54,481 nucleotides of DNA from positions 1 through 54,481 of the forward strand of contig JALCBQ010000004.1 of assembly GCA_028066335.1 (NCBI GenBank). Reading direction: 5' to 3'. Position numbers and translations under genes: made by a program. Positions 34,831-43,763 of the stretch are shown in pieces. The notes under the pieces are model-generated. The model was given only the letters and a program-made list of their open reading frames with translations. It had not been told where the DNA came from and did not search any database. The stretch's first letter is position 1; every line of letters starts with the position of its first letter. Origin of the DNA: Pirellulaceae bacterium. Lineage in GTDB: Bacteria > Planctomycetota > Planctomycetia > Pirellulales > Pirellulaceae.

Positions 34831-35967
34831 CTAAGAATGCCGCTGTGGTTCAAGCTGTTTTAGTTTTCGGCTAATTTGATAGAGAAGGTCTTTATCCTTT
34901 TGTGAAAGGTTAGAAAGACCATGTTTAGAGAGCTTTTTGAGAATGTCGTCAAGCTTTGCTTGCTCGTTTGGTGGCAAAGCCGAGGATCGGCAACTTTGCG
35001 ATTGTTCACGTCGGTAAAGCCAATGTTCAAAAGGATCATCTTCTGGGATTTCTTCTTCAAGGAGGTCATCAAGACAAAGCTCATTTTCGGGTAACGGCTC
35101 AAAAAGCGAGTTTTTAAAAATCTGTTGTTGATAACTCCGTTGTGCGTTGAAATAGATTAAAACCGACAACAACGTTAAAACCAGCCAGGGTGGAATCGGA
35201 GAAAACTCGATGAAACGCGTTTGCCAAGCGGCAATAAGGCATATCAAAGAAAAAATTTGTGCGACTCGGGCAGTCGCCAAGGTCGTCTGTTCTTCGTTCG
35301 CATGAGGCCACCAACGAGAGAAAGAAAGCCGAAGGATCGGTTGCCCGTCAAATGGAAAGATCGGTAAGATGTTAATGACGACTAAGGAGGTGTTGATCCA
35401 GATAATCGCTTTTAGGCAGATAACAATCGTCGAGCCTTCGGTTAAAGTTGCTGGGTTTAGTGGGTTAAATATTTGCAAGGTTGCCGCATGGCCAGCTGGA
35501 AGAAGTAGGGCGGTCGCAGTCAAGGCGATCAATAAATTGGCAAAAATACCGCCAAGAAAAAAAAACGTTAGATACCCACTCGCTTTATTTTTGGGAGAGG
35601 CCTCTTCGTTTTTTTCATTGGGAAACGCGTCAGGATCCTCGCTGTAGGTTGGAGGGTCAAGATTGCCAAAAGGCCATAAAGTCAACGAGGTATAGACAAG
35701 TGAAGCGAGATACTGTCTGTAATAAAAATAGAATGCTAAATGGCCCAGTTCGTGAGCTAACACAGAGAGAAATAAAAAGAGAAGGCAGCTCGGCAATAGC
35801 CAGCCCAAGCGTCCCTCACCAAGGAGGTGAGCACTCTCCTCGTACTGAGTGTCCATCCAGCCAAGATACAAAGTCATTAGGACAAAAAGAAAGAAGCTGA
35901 CATGTATATTCAGCGGTTTCTCTCGATAATGACTAATCGTTAGTGACCAAAATGATCGCAGTGGCAT
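34831..35967 (-). CDS. Site-2 protease-type M50 metallopeptidase
   Basis: An intramembrane or membrane metalloprotease of the M50 family. The 378-residue protein has about six hydrophobic segments in residues 20-265. The zinc motif HELGH lies at 72-76 within LSVLAHELGHLAFYF, and the third ligand Asp207 lies in NILPIFPFDGQP, the expected N-x-x-P-x-x-P-x-D-G pattern. The C-terminal 110 residues are cytoplasmic, acidic at first (LCLDDLLEEEIPEDD) and then basic, with a short helix that could regulate or bind a partner. Substrates are not predictable; the family releases membrane-bound regulators or cleaves signal peptides. Transcribed alone on the minus strand; a HEAT-like exported gene lies upstream. 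Confidence 0.92.
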   Translation of the reverse strand: MPLRSFWSLTISHYREKPLNIHVSFFLFVLMTLYLGWMDTQYEESAHLLGEGRLGWLLPSCLLFLFLSVLAHELGHLAFYFYYRQYLASLVYTSLTLWPFGNLDPPTYSEDPDAFPNEKNEEASPKNKASGYLTFFFLGGIFANLLIALTATALLLPAGHAATLQIFNPLNPATLTEGSTIVICLKAIIWINTSLVVINILPIFPFDGQPILRLSFSRWWPHANEEQTTLATARVAQIFSLICLIAAWQTRFIEFSPIPPWLVLTLLSVLIYFNAQRSYQQQIFKNSLFEPLPENELCLDDLLEEEIPEDDPFEHWLYRREQSQSCRSSALPPNEQAKLDDILKKLSKHGLSNLSQKDKDLLYQISRKLKQLEPQRHS

Positions 35968-36170
35968 AGTGACAAAGGTTTATATTCCGAAATATTCAAA
36001 TTGAAACAGAAAGCAAGGCGGTACTTACTCGTTGAGAACGCTGTTTAGTACGCAAAATAGAAAGCAAAAGTTTTAACTTGCCACCCATTATATGAAATTT
36101 GGTGCAGCAGATCGCCAAGAATTACACCACTTTTGAAAAAAATTTGGGTATTCGGTACTTAAGAAGAGTA

Positions 36171-37232
36171 TTATTTTATCTCTTGGCGTAGCTTTTCCAG
36201 TTGGCTAATGCGAATAAGGAGAGCTGCCTGAGGGTCGAATTGAACAGAATTTTCTGGTCGGAGTTTCTGAAGGTAGTCGTACGCTATAACTCGAGATGAT
36301 GCCTCTGGCGAAGAGAGGAGCGAAACCCAAACCTGAGGATCATGCCGGAGCCACTGCGCAATTTGGTGGGGGCTCTCGATTTTTTGTTGAGTCAGGGAGG
36401 TTTTAAGGTTCCGAATCCGGAGGCGTTGTTCCGAATCAAAATCGCTAAGATTTAGTTCTAATAAGAAGGGAAGAATACTAGGCCCCTGGGCATAAATATT
36501 TTGAGTTGCTGCAAGTCGTTTGCTATACGAAGAATGTCCTAGATCGGCAAGCCACTCCCCCCATTTTTTTCTATCTGGTGGATTATGAGTCCGGGTACTG
36601 GCTAGTAACTGTAGTTTAATTTCTTCAAATTGTTTTGTTAACGCCCATTTTGGATTGAGGAGATGCAGTATTGGCAATAACTCTTCTTTAGTTTCTTGAG
36701 GATGAGCCAGCCATAGATGCCAGAAACTTTTGTAAGTCGTTGCAGAAATTTTGTTCGTGTTCCCTTTTTCTGAATCTCCAAGGCGAAAAGAGACTGTTTC
36801 TCCCTTTTGGTCGTAGAGAAGGTAGGGGACTGCTTGGGGCACCGTTGGGATTCGTTCGATTCGAACCTGATTTTTGTTTTTGACCATAATAGTTAAGGTA
36901 TGGTCGGCTTTTGTCAGATGATAGATTATTTGTGGATTCTTGGTTTTGGTAGCTTTTACAGTCAACTGATTGGGCTGTGTCTTATCTTCCGTTTTCAATG
37001 CCCTTTGTTGTTTACCATGTATTTGAGCATTAAGGTTCGGTTGTACCGTTAGATAACCATTTCTGATTGTGTATGAGAACCAATGAGCCTGGACTGGAGA
37101 AAATTCGGAGGGTACCTGAGAACCTTGTCCATAAAGGCGAGTCGCCAGACAAAAGGAAAGAAGGCTAAACAGAACGATGAAAATAAGTCTGCGTGCCGAA
37201 ATGCTCCCGCGAATAAAGTGTAGATTTCCCAT
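36171..37232 (-). CDS. Exported protein with HEAT-like repeats
   Basis: A 353-residue exported protein; start chosen at ATG 37232 because GGAGACGG precedes it and a signal peptide (ISARRLIFIVLFSLLSF region, cut near RLYGQG) follows. The mature N-terminal half is beta-rich with HLTKADHTLTIMVKNKN and PTVPQAVPYLLYDQ. The C-terminal third is helical with a HEAT-like cadence: ADLGHSSYSKRLAATQNIY, GPSILPFLLELNLS, and RVIAYDYLQKLRPEN. These helical pairs resemble the solvent-exposed HEAT elements found in planctomycete exported proteins. No enzyme motif is seen. It has a possible promoter at 37268-37295 on the minus strand. Confidence 0.7.
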   Translation of the reverse strand: MGNLHFIRGSISARRLIFIVLFSLLSFCLATRLYGQGSQVPSEFSPVQAHWFSYTIRNGYLTVQPNLNAQIHGKQQRALKTEDKTQPNQLTVKATKTKNPQIIYHLTKADHTLTIMVKNKNQVRIERIPTVPQAVPYLLYDQKGETVSFRLGDSEKGNTNKISATTYKSFWHLWLAHPQETKEELLPILHLLNPKWALTKQFEEIKLQLLASTRTHNPPDRKKWGEWLADLGHSSYSKRLAATQNIYAQGPSILPFLLELNLSDFDSEQRLRIRNLKTSLTQQKIESPHQIAQWLRHDPQVWVSLLSSPEASSRVIAYDYLQKLRPENSVQFDPQAALLIRISQLEKLRQEIK

Positions 37233-37267
37233 AACACCGTCTCCTCGTGTGGATATGCAAAACGTAC

Positions 37268-37295
37268 ACAATACGATATTGGTAACGAATCGCAA
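37268..37295 (-). promoter_or_regulatory. Possible promoter of HEAT-like gene
   Basis: On the minus strand TTGCGA (complement of 37290-37295) and TATTGT (complement of 37268-37273) are 16 bases apart. Each hexamer matches four of six consensus bases. The start would be near 37261, 30 bases upstream of the ATG at 37232. Confidence 0.35.
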
Positions 37296-37553
37296 TTAAA
37301 ATTAGACCACTTATGGTCGGCCAACTACTCTATGGAGCGACCTTTGATACCGCAAATGTCGGTTGGATGGATTTATGGGAAGCTCAAAAGAGCGCTTCTA
37401 TGTGCAAGATAATGTCGAGAGAAGGGCCAGGGTATGGGCCTTTTCACCTTAATTCTATGGCGGCAAAACTTCTCTCGCCAAGGGTTAAAATTCGGCACGC
37501 CCACTTGGCAGAGCCACTTTTTCCCTCAATTTTTTCAAAATAGGAGGGTTATG
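37296..37553. other. Intergenic region, one doubtful ORF
   Basis: 258 bases between two minus-strand genes. A 76-codon plus-strand frame (37313-37543) has no ribosome site, no promoter and no recognisable motif; I do not call it a gene. The stop of the apbE-like gene follows directly at 37554. Confidence 0.35.
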
Positions 37554-38612
37554 CTAGAGAGTTCTCTCAAATGAATCAACGTTAATTACAACAATTTCGG
37601 GTGTCGATTTTTTAGGTCTCTGCCGGCTAAAAATTGCCCCGATTTCGGGATTTTTTTCACAATAGAGAGCTGCCTTCTCAAAGCCCATAATGAAAAAGGC
37701 AGTTGCAAGGGCGTCTGCTTCGGTAGCGTCTGGTGAGACGACGGTTACCGAAAGAAGGTCATTACTGACGGGGTAGCCAGTCCTGGGATCAAGAAGATGA
37801 CCATATCGTTCACCCTGATGGTAAAAGAACTGAGTTTGGTTATTCGAGGTTGCCAATGCTTTATTATAAAGACGCATTTTACCTTGTAGTTGTTGTGGTT
37901 TTCGTGGGTGTGGAATCCCAATTTCCCAACCGGGTGGCCCTTTGCTTTTGGCATAATTCGGGTGGCTACCTTGTGCCAGAAGGCTGCTTGTTCCACCGTG
38001 TAGAAGGTAGTTTTGAGCCTGATTTTCAAGGAGATACTCACTCGCTTTATCAAGGGCAAATCCTTTGCCAATACTGCCAAGGTCGACTTCGACCTCTTTC
38101 TGGTTTCGGCCAACGGTGAAGTACTTTTCATTAAAGTCCAAGCCCTCAATTCCTGGTGAGTTTCGAGCACTTAAGATCGATGACTCCAAAGGGATTTCAC
38201 GAGACTTTTGGGCCTCCTTCCAAAGCAATTTTAGCCGGTTTGTCGTAATATCAAAGAGACCATCCGTTGCCAAAGAGAGTTCAACAGCCCGCCTTAAAAG
38301 GAAAAAAATAGCTGGTGGGAACTTTATATAACTACCTACTGGCGAATGGTTTAGGCGAGAAACCAGGGTGTTGGAACGAAAGATAGAGAGCTGGTCTTCG
38401 AGGTCGGCAATAATCTGAAAAGCTTGATCGGCAACAAGAGAGGTCTCCTTATCTTTGCTGCCGCAGTAAAGAGAGAATTCGCACCCCATCGCCTTTTGTG
38501 AAAAGTGTAAAAGGAAATCCGAAAATAGTCCTTCTGGGTGGGTGCCATTATCGCTGATATCAGTAGAAAAAGGGGCCCGTTTTTCAATGATATTAGGTCG
38601 TTTATTGGACAT
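37554..38612 (-). CDS. apbE: FAD:protein FMN transferase (ApbE family)
   Basis: Transfers FMN from FAD to a Thr residue of target proteins, for example Na+-translocating quinone reductase subunits; usually exported or membrane-linked. The 352-residue protein shows the family core: DQLSIFRSNTLVSRLN, DGLFDITTNRLKLLW, VDLGSIGKGFALDKA, LLHGGTSSLLAQGS, GHLLDPRTGYPVSNDLLSVTVV and EADALATAFFIMG, each in the usual order. The metal site with Asp and Thr near the C-terminus appears intact. No signal peptide or lipobox is visible at the N-terminus, which starts with about 45 charged residues; export is therefore uncertain. No flavin-modified target gene (Rnf/Nqr) is in the window. Confidence 0.93.
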   Translation of the reverse strand: MSNKRPNIIEKRAPFSTDISDNGTHPEGLFSDFLLHFSQKAMGCEFSLYCGSKDKETSLVADQAFQIIADLEDQLSIFRSNTLVSRLNHSPVGSYIKFPPAIFFLLRRAVELSLATDGLFDITTNRLKLLWKEAQKSREIPLESSILSARNSPGIEGLDFNEKYFTVGRNQKEVEVDLGSIGKGFALDKASEYLLENQAQNYLLHGGTSSLLAQGSHPNYAKSKGPPGWEIGIPHPRKPQQLQGKMRLYNKALATSNNQTQFFYHQGERYGHLLDPRTGYPVSNDLLSVTVVSPDATEADALATAFFIMGFEKAALYCEKNPEIGAIFSRQRPKKSTPEIVVINVDSFERTL

Positions 38613-38708
38613 TTTGCCAATTATTTGCGAAAATAGAGACCGAAATAGCTATAAAAAGACTTTAGGGGGCAATTGCAAGTTTACCTATTTTAAAAAGAAA
38701 AAAAATAA

Positions 38709-39707
38709 ATGCGAGTACCAAGTTTTTGGGGACAAATGGCACTAAGTGGTTGTTGTTTTTTATTAGCCGGCTGTACTTTGTGGGGGGCATGGAATCAGAT
38801 CCGTCAGGCAACCAAAAGGGCAAAGCCACCAACCTTTACCGAAGAGCAAAAGGCAATTTTCTTTCGTGATGTTTTCAAAGAGGCACTCGTCGGTGAACGC
38901 CCCAAAAAAGGAATGCTTTTGCCTTTGGTTGACCTGATGGGAGAGAACAATCATCAAGCCAATCGTGAAGGAGATCCGGGGGGTAATGAACAGGGTAACG
39001 CAGATAGCGTAACCTGGGCTTCGATGATCTCGGTAGAAACTCTTGAAGATAGCATCAAAGCAGGAAAAACAAGGTTGGACCAATTGGTTACAACACCCAA
39101 AAAATTCACCTCCGGTGGATACCGCCAGGCACAACTGGAACTCGCAAAGCTAGCATTCTACTTTGCAATTATTGAAAATTATGAAGAGAGCGAGATTCGT
39201 TTTAAAGAGTCGGCCCCGCTAGCGCGCCAACGGTTTGCACAAACGGCACGAGCTGCTCGAAAAGGCGACCTGGCTGCATTTAATGAGATTAAAGAACGCA
39301 AACTCGATTTGGCCGATCTTTTACAAGGGCAGACGCTCTCAGGAACACTGGCCAAGGAAACGGTGGAAAACTGGAGCCACCTTCTTACTCGAACTGACAT
39401 CATGCGACAATTCGAGGCTGTCTATGATGAAGGACTCGCCCCACTCATTGCTGGAGAAGAAGAGTTTCAGGGGAGCCAGGAAGAGATAGCTGTCTATACA
39501 CAACAGCTAGCTGTTTTTGCCCATGTTCTTAAGAAAAAAGGGATGCCCGACATAACGGATGAAGATTATTTATTCTCGGTTGATCAGATTCTTTCGGCGA
39601 CGGGCAAAATTCAGGAAGGTATCAAGCTCAACGATTTCTCTGCTTTGGAGAAGGCAAACGCAAATATATTTCAGGCGTGTCTTGAGTGCCACGAATACTA
39701 CCGATAG
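38709..39707 (+). CDS. Cytochrome c'-like lipoprotein
   Basis: A 332-residue lipoprotein. The N-terminus is a signal peptide with a lipobox-type LLAGC (about residue 22). Most of the protein is helical and charged. The last residues carry the c-type haem motif CLECH (Cys324, Cys327, His328), followed only by EYYR. A C-terminal CxxCH after four helices is the hallmark of cytochrome c' / c-556-like proteins, and the last 45 residues (ILSATGKIQEGIKLNDF onward) have that helix pattern. It would bind one covalent haem in the periplasm and could act in gas binding or electron transfer. Methionine or other distal ligand is not visible. Its haem-attachment genes are not nearby. Confidence 0.7.
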   Translation: MRVPSFWGQMALSGCCFLLAGCTLWGAWNQIRQATKRAKPPTFTEEQKAIFFRDVFKEALVGERPKKGMLLPLVDLMGENNHQANREGDPGGNEQGNADSVTWASMISVETLEDSIKAGKTRLDQLVTTPKKFTSGGYRQAQLELAKLAFYFAIIENYEESEIRFKESAPLARQRFAQTARAARKGDLAAFNEIKERKLDLADLLQGQTLSGTLAKETVENWSHLLTRTDIMRQFEAVYDEGLAPLIAGEEEFQGSQEEIAVYTQQLAVFAHVLKKKGMPDITDEDYLFSVDQILSATGKIQEGIKLNDFSALEKANANIFQACLECHEYYR

Positions 39708-39793
39708 TTTTTTTAAAGCCGAAAATCGGTAAAATGTGTGTCGCTCAAGAGATTTTCAAAAGTTCTCAAACCAGGTGCCCTTTTTTGAAAGCC

Positions 39794-41161
39794 CTATTTT
39801 TCAACGTGAGGAACACGATAGAGCTCTGTCGGGTTTGCCGGGTTAAAGGGCTCGAGGTAGTAGTACTTGCCGCTGCGGTAGACTTCAAAAGGTCTTCCCG
39901 TCAAAGGGTTTATCATAGGGGCTTCACGAGGGATTTGGAGACTTCTTTCAAGTAAAGCGACCCATGCCATCGTACGACTTTTTTCCTGAGTAAGGTTGTG
40001 ATAGGCCGTCTCCAGTTCGTCTAGGAACAACAAGTCAAAGACTAGGGGGTAGCTTCCTTTTTTGTCGGCTTGCTCTAGTTCGTTGTGGATGAGGTCAAAA
40101 AAATCAGCCCGAAGGTGGTAAGGCTTTTCTGTGATTTCCCTTTGAAGATTGCGAATTGTTTTTAGGAAAAAGTATTCGTCATCGTCGAGGCTGTTTTTGA
40201 CATGACTTGAAAAAGAGAGGATTTTTCGTGCTTTGCGTAAATTTTCTAGCTCGTCGTCAGAAAGAAGAGACATTAAGTGGCCATCTCGGATCATTTCGTA
40301 AGCGTGCAACCCTTTTGCCCGTTCACTGACAAAAGGAGGGTATTCGTCTGGCCAGTTTTTTAGTTCTTTTGTGAATTGACGATGGATCGCCTCAAGTGCT
40401 GGTCGGTTCATATCTGGTCTATTCATCAGTTGTTGAAGAACAACAGAGGCATCCTCTCTGGCATAAGCTGCTGCGAGGCGACATTCAAGATGAGGTGCCT
40501 GTCGGAGCAAGGAGCTGCTACGGAATCGATACCGAAGAGTAACCAGTATTTGAGGTAAGTCGTTGTAATGCAGGTGGATTTGGATGAGAAGTCCGTCGAG
40601 ACGATTCCCTAATTTGACCGCATCTAGGAATGGGATCGATTCTTCGAGAAACCCTTTGTCGAGTTCAATTTTGATTTTACACTGAGGGCGTTCGAGCGCC
40701 TCACGGTAACGCTTTTTGAGGGGTTCGTATTCTTGTTGTAGTTGACGAATTGTCTGAATCTGGTGAGTTGTTAGTGGGAGCGAATCAGGGAATTCGATCG
40801 AATCAAGTTGTTCGCTTAGTCTTTGTGTCGTTTCTGGAGTGAACAGTTTTCGTATTTCTGAATCGACATTCTCTTTGAAAGGGATCGGATTTTTGAATTG
40901 TTTTGCTTGTAATTGTAGTGGCGTATGGCCATCACTGAGAAGTTGTTTTAATTCTTCTTGAAGTCCTGTATGTGGTCGATGCTTTAACCAGGAAAGAGAG
41001 GCGTAGTTTTGTTGTTTTTGAGCCTCTTGTTCCTCAAGGCTCGGTTTGTCAGAGCACCCTGAAACAAACAGAAAAAGAGACAACATAAAGAGCCCACGTG
41101 GAAGCGGGTTCTTTAAGAGGCTTGGAAATAGTTTGTCGAAATAGGCGGAGCGTTTTTTCAT
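39794..41161 (-). CDS. Lipoprotein of unknown function (455 aa)
   Basis: A lipoprotein, because the signal peptide (MLSLFLFVSGCSD) ends in a lipobox VSGC. The ATG at 41161 adds 24 basic residues before the hydrophobic run; starts at 41230 or at the internal Met before MLSLFLF are possible. The mature part is helical and rich in Leu, Glu, Arg and His (HTGLQEELKQLLSDGHTP, then several long amphipathic helices). No catalytic motif is visible. The end (EAPMINPLTGRPFEVYRSGKYYYLEPFN) is a beta hairpin-like C-terminus with aromatic residues. It follows the permease gene on the minus strand at 90 bases and may be in one operon; a role in envelope function is inferred. Confidence 0.65.
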   Translation of the reverse strand: MKKRSAYFDKLFPSLLKNPLPRGLFMLSLFLFVSGCSDKPSLEEQEAQKQQNYASLSWLKHRPHTGLQEELKQLLSDGHTPLQLQAKQFKNPIPFKENVDSEIRKLFTPETTQRLSEQLDSIEFPDSLPLTTHQIQTIRQLQQEYEPLKKRYREALERPQCKIKIELDKGFLEESIPFLDAVKLGNRLDGLLIQIHLHYNDLPQILVTLRYRFRSSSLLRQAPHLECRLAAAYAREDASVVLQQLMNRPDMNRPALEAIHRQFTKELKNWPDEYPPFVSERAKGLHAYEMIRDGHLMSLLSDDELENLRKARKILSFSSHVKNSLDDDEYFFLKTIRNLQREITEKPYHLRADFFDLIHNELEQADKKGSYPLVFDLLFLDELETAYHNLTQEKSRTMAWVALLERSLQIPREAPMINPLTGRPFEVYRSGKYYYLEPFNPANPTELYRVPHVEK

Positions 41162-41252
41162 CGGTCTATAAACGATAAGGTAGTAAATAGGGCCTCTTTG
41201 AGGTCCAATACCTGTCGAGATAGCCGCCAAAGTATAGCTCTTGTCTGGTGGT

Positions 41253-42431
41253 CTAGCTTTTGAAAGTCGCCCACTTTTTCCAATAGTTTTTGAAAAGAGG
41301 GTATTTTAATGAAAAAACGGCCAAAACTAAGACTGCAAAACAGGCATAATTCACCCAATATATCGGGTGGTCATGTCGGTTTTGAACGATCGAGTTGATT
41401 GGCAGGTTCCACCACTCAACGAGAAAGTCGATTCCAAGGCCAAGTATCAATGAAATGACCATGAGAGCAAAAACTGAAACGAGAGCGATTCGTCGGCCGA
41501 GTTCTTGTTGTAAAATTCCAAAGGTGCTCACGTTGGTTGCAGGGCCAGCAAGAAGAAAAAGAACGACCGCACCCGGGGAAACACTGGCGGCTAAAAGGGA
41601 AGCAGCAATCAGGGTCGAGGAGGTCGCACAGACATACATCGGAATTCCGATTAACAACAGGGCGAGCATCGCCCAGATTCCACTTAGGTGTTGAACACTC
41701 TCAGGGGGTAGCAATACCTGAATAAGTGCAGCTAACACGAGGCCCACAACGAGCCAGAACAACAGGTCATCCAACAGGGTGCCAAACGCATAACGGCCAA
41801 TGGTAGAAAAATTCTGCATTAGGGTTTGGGGCTTTTTTGCAGATGAATCGGTAATACAACAAGATTCCGTCTTGGGAGGTAGAGTATCAGCTTGGGGTGG
41901 TGTGTTAAGAATCGGAAGGAGAGGGGAGGGGGCCGGAGAATGACACGATGATTCATTTGAGGTATTCGATGAGTCGGGATCGGGCGATGTTTGTGGGGGA
42001 AGAATTTTGGGAAAACACCGCTCAAGAAGGTAGACGAGGGTTCCAATGGTCAATGCCGAAAAAACGGCACAAATTGGCCGGAAAATCGTAACGACAGGCC
42101 CTAAAAAGGCATAAGAGACGGCAAGAGAGTCGACCCCTGTTTGGGGTGTAGAGATAAGAAATGAGATGACTGCACTACGGGAGGCCCCTTGTTTGCGTAA
42201 ACCGACAGCGACAGGCAACACCGAGCAAGAACAGAGAGGAAGAGGGACTCCAATTAGTGCGGCCCATAATGAGCTCAAAAAACCTTCTTTCCCCAAAACC
42301 TTTGAGACCAGAGCCATCGGCATAAAGACTTTTAAAAGACCGGCTGCAACAAGGCCCAAAACGAGCCAAGGACTAAGCTCTAGGGTAAAATACCAAAGGG
42401 CGTCCAGAAATTTTATGAGGAATGTATACAC
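41253..42431 (-). CDS. SO_0444/YraQ-type permease (metal efflux family)
   Basis: A 392-residue inner-membrane permease with about ten hydrophobic segments in two halves. The first half has WAALIGVPLPLCSCSVLPVAVGLRKQGASRSAVISFLISTPQTG, read here in parts: the PLCSCSVLP motif (about 61-69) and SFLISTPQTGVDS. The second half repeats the pattern with GIPMYVCATSSTLIAASLL. The Cys-rich re-entrant motifs and the Ser/Pro/Gly pattern match the DUF318/YraQ/SO_0444 family. One member is described as a Cu/Zn efflux transporter, but substrates differ. A Ser/Pro-rich, acidic cytoplasmic loop (residues 150-215) lies between the halves. Start is a GTG at 42431; I see no better ATG. Confidence 0.88.
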   Translation of the reverse strand: MYTFLIKFLDALWYFTLELSPWLVLGLVAAGLLKVFMPMALVSKVLGKEGFLSSLWAALIGVPLPLCSCSVLPVAVGLRKQGASRSAVISFLISTPQTGVDSLAVSYAFLGPVVTIFRPICAVFSALTIGTLVYLLERCFPKILPPQTSPDPDSSNTSNESSCHSPAPSPLLPILNTPPQADTLPPKTESCCITDSSAKKPQTLMQNFSTIGRYAFGTLLDDLLFWLVVGLVLAALIQVLLPPESVQHLSGIWAMLALLLIGIPMYVCATSSTLIAASLLAASVSPGAVVLFLLAGPATNVSTFGILQQELGRRIALVSVFALMVISLILGLGIDFLVEWWNLPINSIVQNRHDHPIYWVNYACFAVLVLAVFSLKYPLFKNYWKKWATFKS

Positions 42432-42738
42432 GAACTTATCTCGATGGGTCAGTTTGGGGAATGAGAGACCGATTTATTTTCAGTTTAGTTTAGGGGGACA
42501 CGAGAGCAGAGAAAATAGGAGATTTTGTGCGAAACTCTCCAGGTCGCCCGAAAAAACGTAAAATTAATTATTTGATGTGGTCGTAAGTACTTACTTTAAG
42601 GGGACTTAGGGTATTTTGTGGGTTCCGGGGTTCCCATTAGCGTGAATAAGAGTTGTAAGCTATAATTATCGAGCTTGGGTGTAAGGGATGTGATGACATC
42701 GACTTGCCCTGCCTATTTCTCCCTTTATTTTAAAATCG
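42432..42738. other. Divergent region with promoter candidate for phoH
   Basis: 307 bases between the permease (minus) and phoH (plus), no gene. TATAAT at 42661-42666 with TTAGCG 18 bases upstream is annotated separately. A G-rich stretch (GGGTTCCGGGGTTCCC, 42619-42634) precedes it. Confidence 0.35.
42637..42666 (+). promoter_or_regulatory. Possible promoter for phoH cluster
   Basis: TTAGCG (42637-42642), 18-base spacer, perfect TATAAT (42661-42666). The -35 element matches only three of six bases. Start near 42673 gives a leader of about 65 nt before ATG 42739, and could drive the phoH-to-folP run. Confidence 0.45.
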
Positions 42739-43695
42739 ATGTACGAAGCGACAATCAAAGTTTCCTCCGAAATATTACGTCTGTTGTTTGGTCCTAAAGA
42801 CCAGTTCTTACGGTATATTTCCTCTCGAATACCGATCAAGGCAACCTACCGTGACAACAAGATTCGAATCGTTGGAAACAAGGCTGACGTCAAGCAGGCT
42901 ACCCTCATTTTCGAGCAAATGAAGGAGCTTGCCGAAAAGCGGGGAACGTTGCTTCTTTTTGAGGTCGAACGTCTCTTCAGTGAACATAGTAACGGGCAGG
43001 AAGTCTACACCCAAAAAGAGCCTGTCTCTATCAAAGAAGGTCATATTCGTATCAAGCCACGATCCAAAAAACAGGCCCATTATATCGAAGAGATTCGTTC
43101 TCACGATATGGTCTTTGCCAAGGGGCCAGCAGGGACTGGAAAGACCTACCTTGCTGTTGCTTTAGCACTCGAAGCTTTGGAAAAGCAATACGTTCGAAAA
43201 CTGGTTTTTGTTCGGCCGGCTGTCGAGGCTGGTGAAAGTTTAGGTTTTTTGCCTGGCGCTCTTGAAGACAAAATCAACCCGTACCTCCGACCATTGCTCG
43301 ACGCGATGCATGAAATGTTACCGGCTGAAAAGTTGGCTGCTCTTGAAGAGAGAAAATTGCTTGAGCTCGTTCCTCTGGCTTATATGCGTGGTCGGACACT
43401 TAATCACGCTTTTGTCGTTTTGGATGAAGCACAAAATACAACCATAGATCAGATGAAAATGTTCCTTACCCGATTGGGGGAGGGGTCCAAGATGGTCATT
43501 TGTGGCGATGCAACTCAAACGGATTTACCACGCAATACGACGAGTGGTCTCATCGACGCGATTGACCGCCTGTCGTCTATTGACGAAGTCTCTGTTGTCG
43601 AGCTGGAAAAAGAAGATATCGTTCGCCACCCTCTTGTCCAGAAGGTGGTACAGGCTTATGAGGAGCCCGAGTCATCAAACGAAGGACTTTTGTAA
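42739..43695 (+). CDS. phoH: PhoH-family ATPase
   Basis: A P-loop ATPase linked with RNA metabolism. The 318-residue protein has an N-terminal KH-like part (ISSRIPIKATYRDNKIRIVG, overlapping parts), then the ATPase core with Walker A GPAGTGKT (129-136) in AKGPAGTGKTYLAVALALEA, Walker B HAFVVLDEAQNTT, and FVRPAVEAGESLGFLPG and MKMFLTRLGEGSKMVICGD. All signatures are intact. In many bacteria phoH sits directly upstream of a 7TM-HD phosphodiesterase and ybeY, as here; its cellular role (RNA helicase-like or ribosome-linked) is not settled. A promoter candidate lies about 75 bases upstream. Confidence 0.95.
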   Translation: MYEATIKVSSEILRLLFGPKDQFLRYISSRIPIKATYRDNKIRIVGNKADVKQATLIFEQMKELAEKRGTLLLFEVERLFSEHSNGQEVYTQKEPVSIKEGHIRIKPRSKKQAHYIEEIRSHDMVFAKGPAGTGKTYLAVALALEALEKQYVRKLVFVRPAVEAGESLGFLPGALEDKINPYLRPLLDAMHEMLPAEKLAALEERKLLELVPLAYMRGRTLNHAFVVLDEAQNTTIDQMKMFLTRLGEGSKMVICGDATQTDLPRNTTSGLIDAIDRLSSIDEVSVVELEKEDIVRHPLVQKVVQAYEEPESSNEGLL

Positions 43696-43763
43696 AGCAA
43701 AAAGACCGAAGCTTTACCTCCTTTACGATTTTGCCTGTATCAATTTAAAAATACAAGTTATTT

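Noticed and set aside
37313-37543. 76-codon plus-strand frame between two minus-strand genes
   Set aside because: No ribosome site, promoter or motif.
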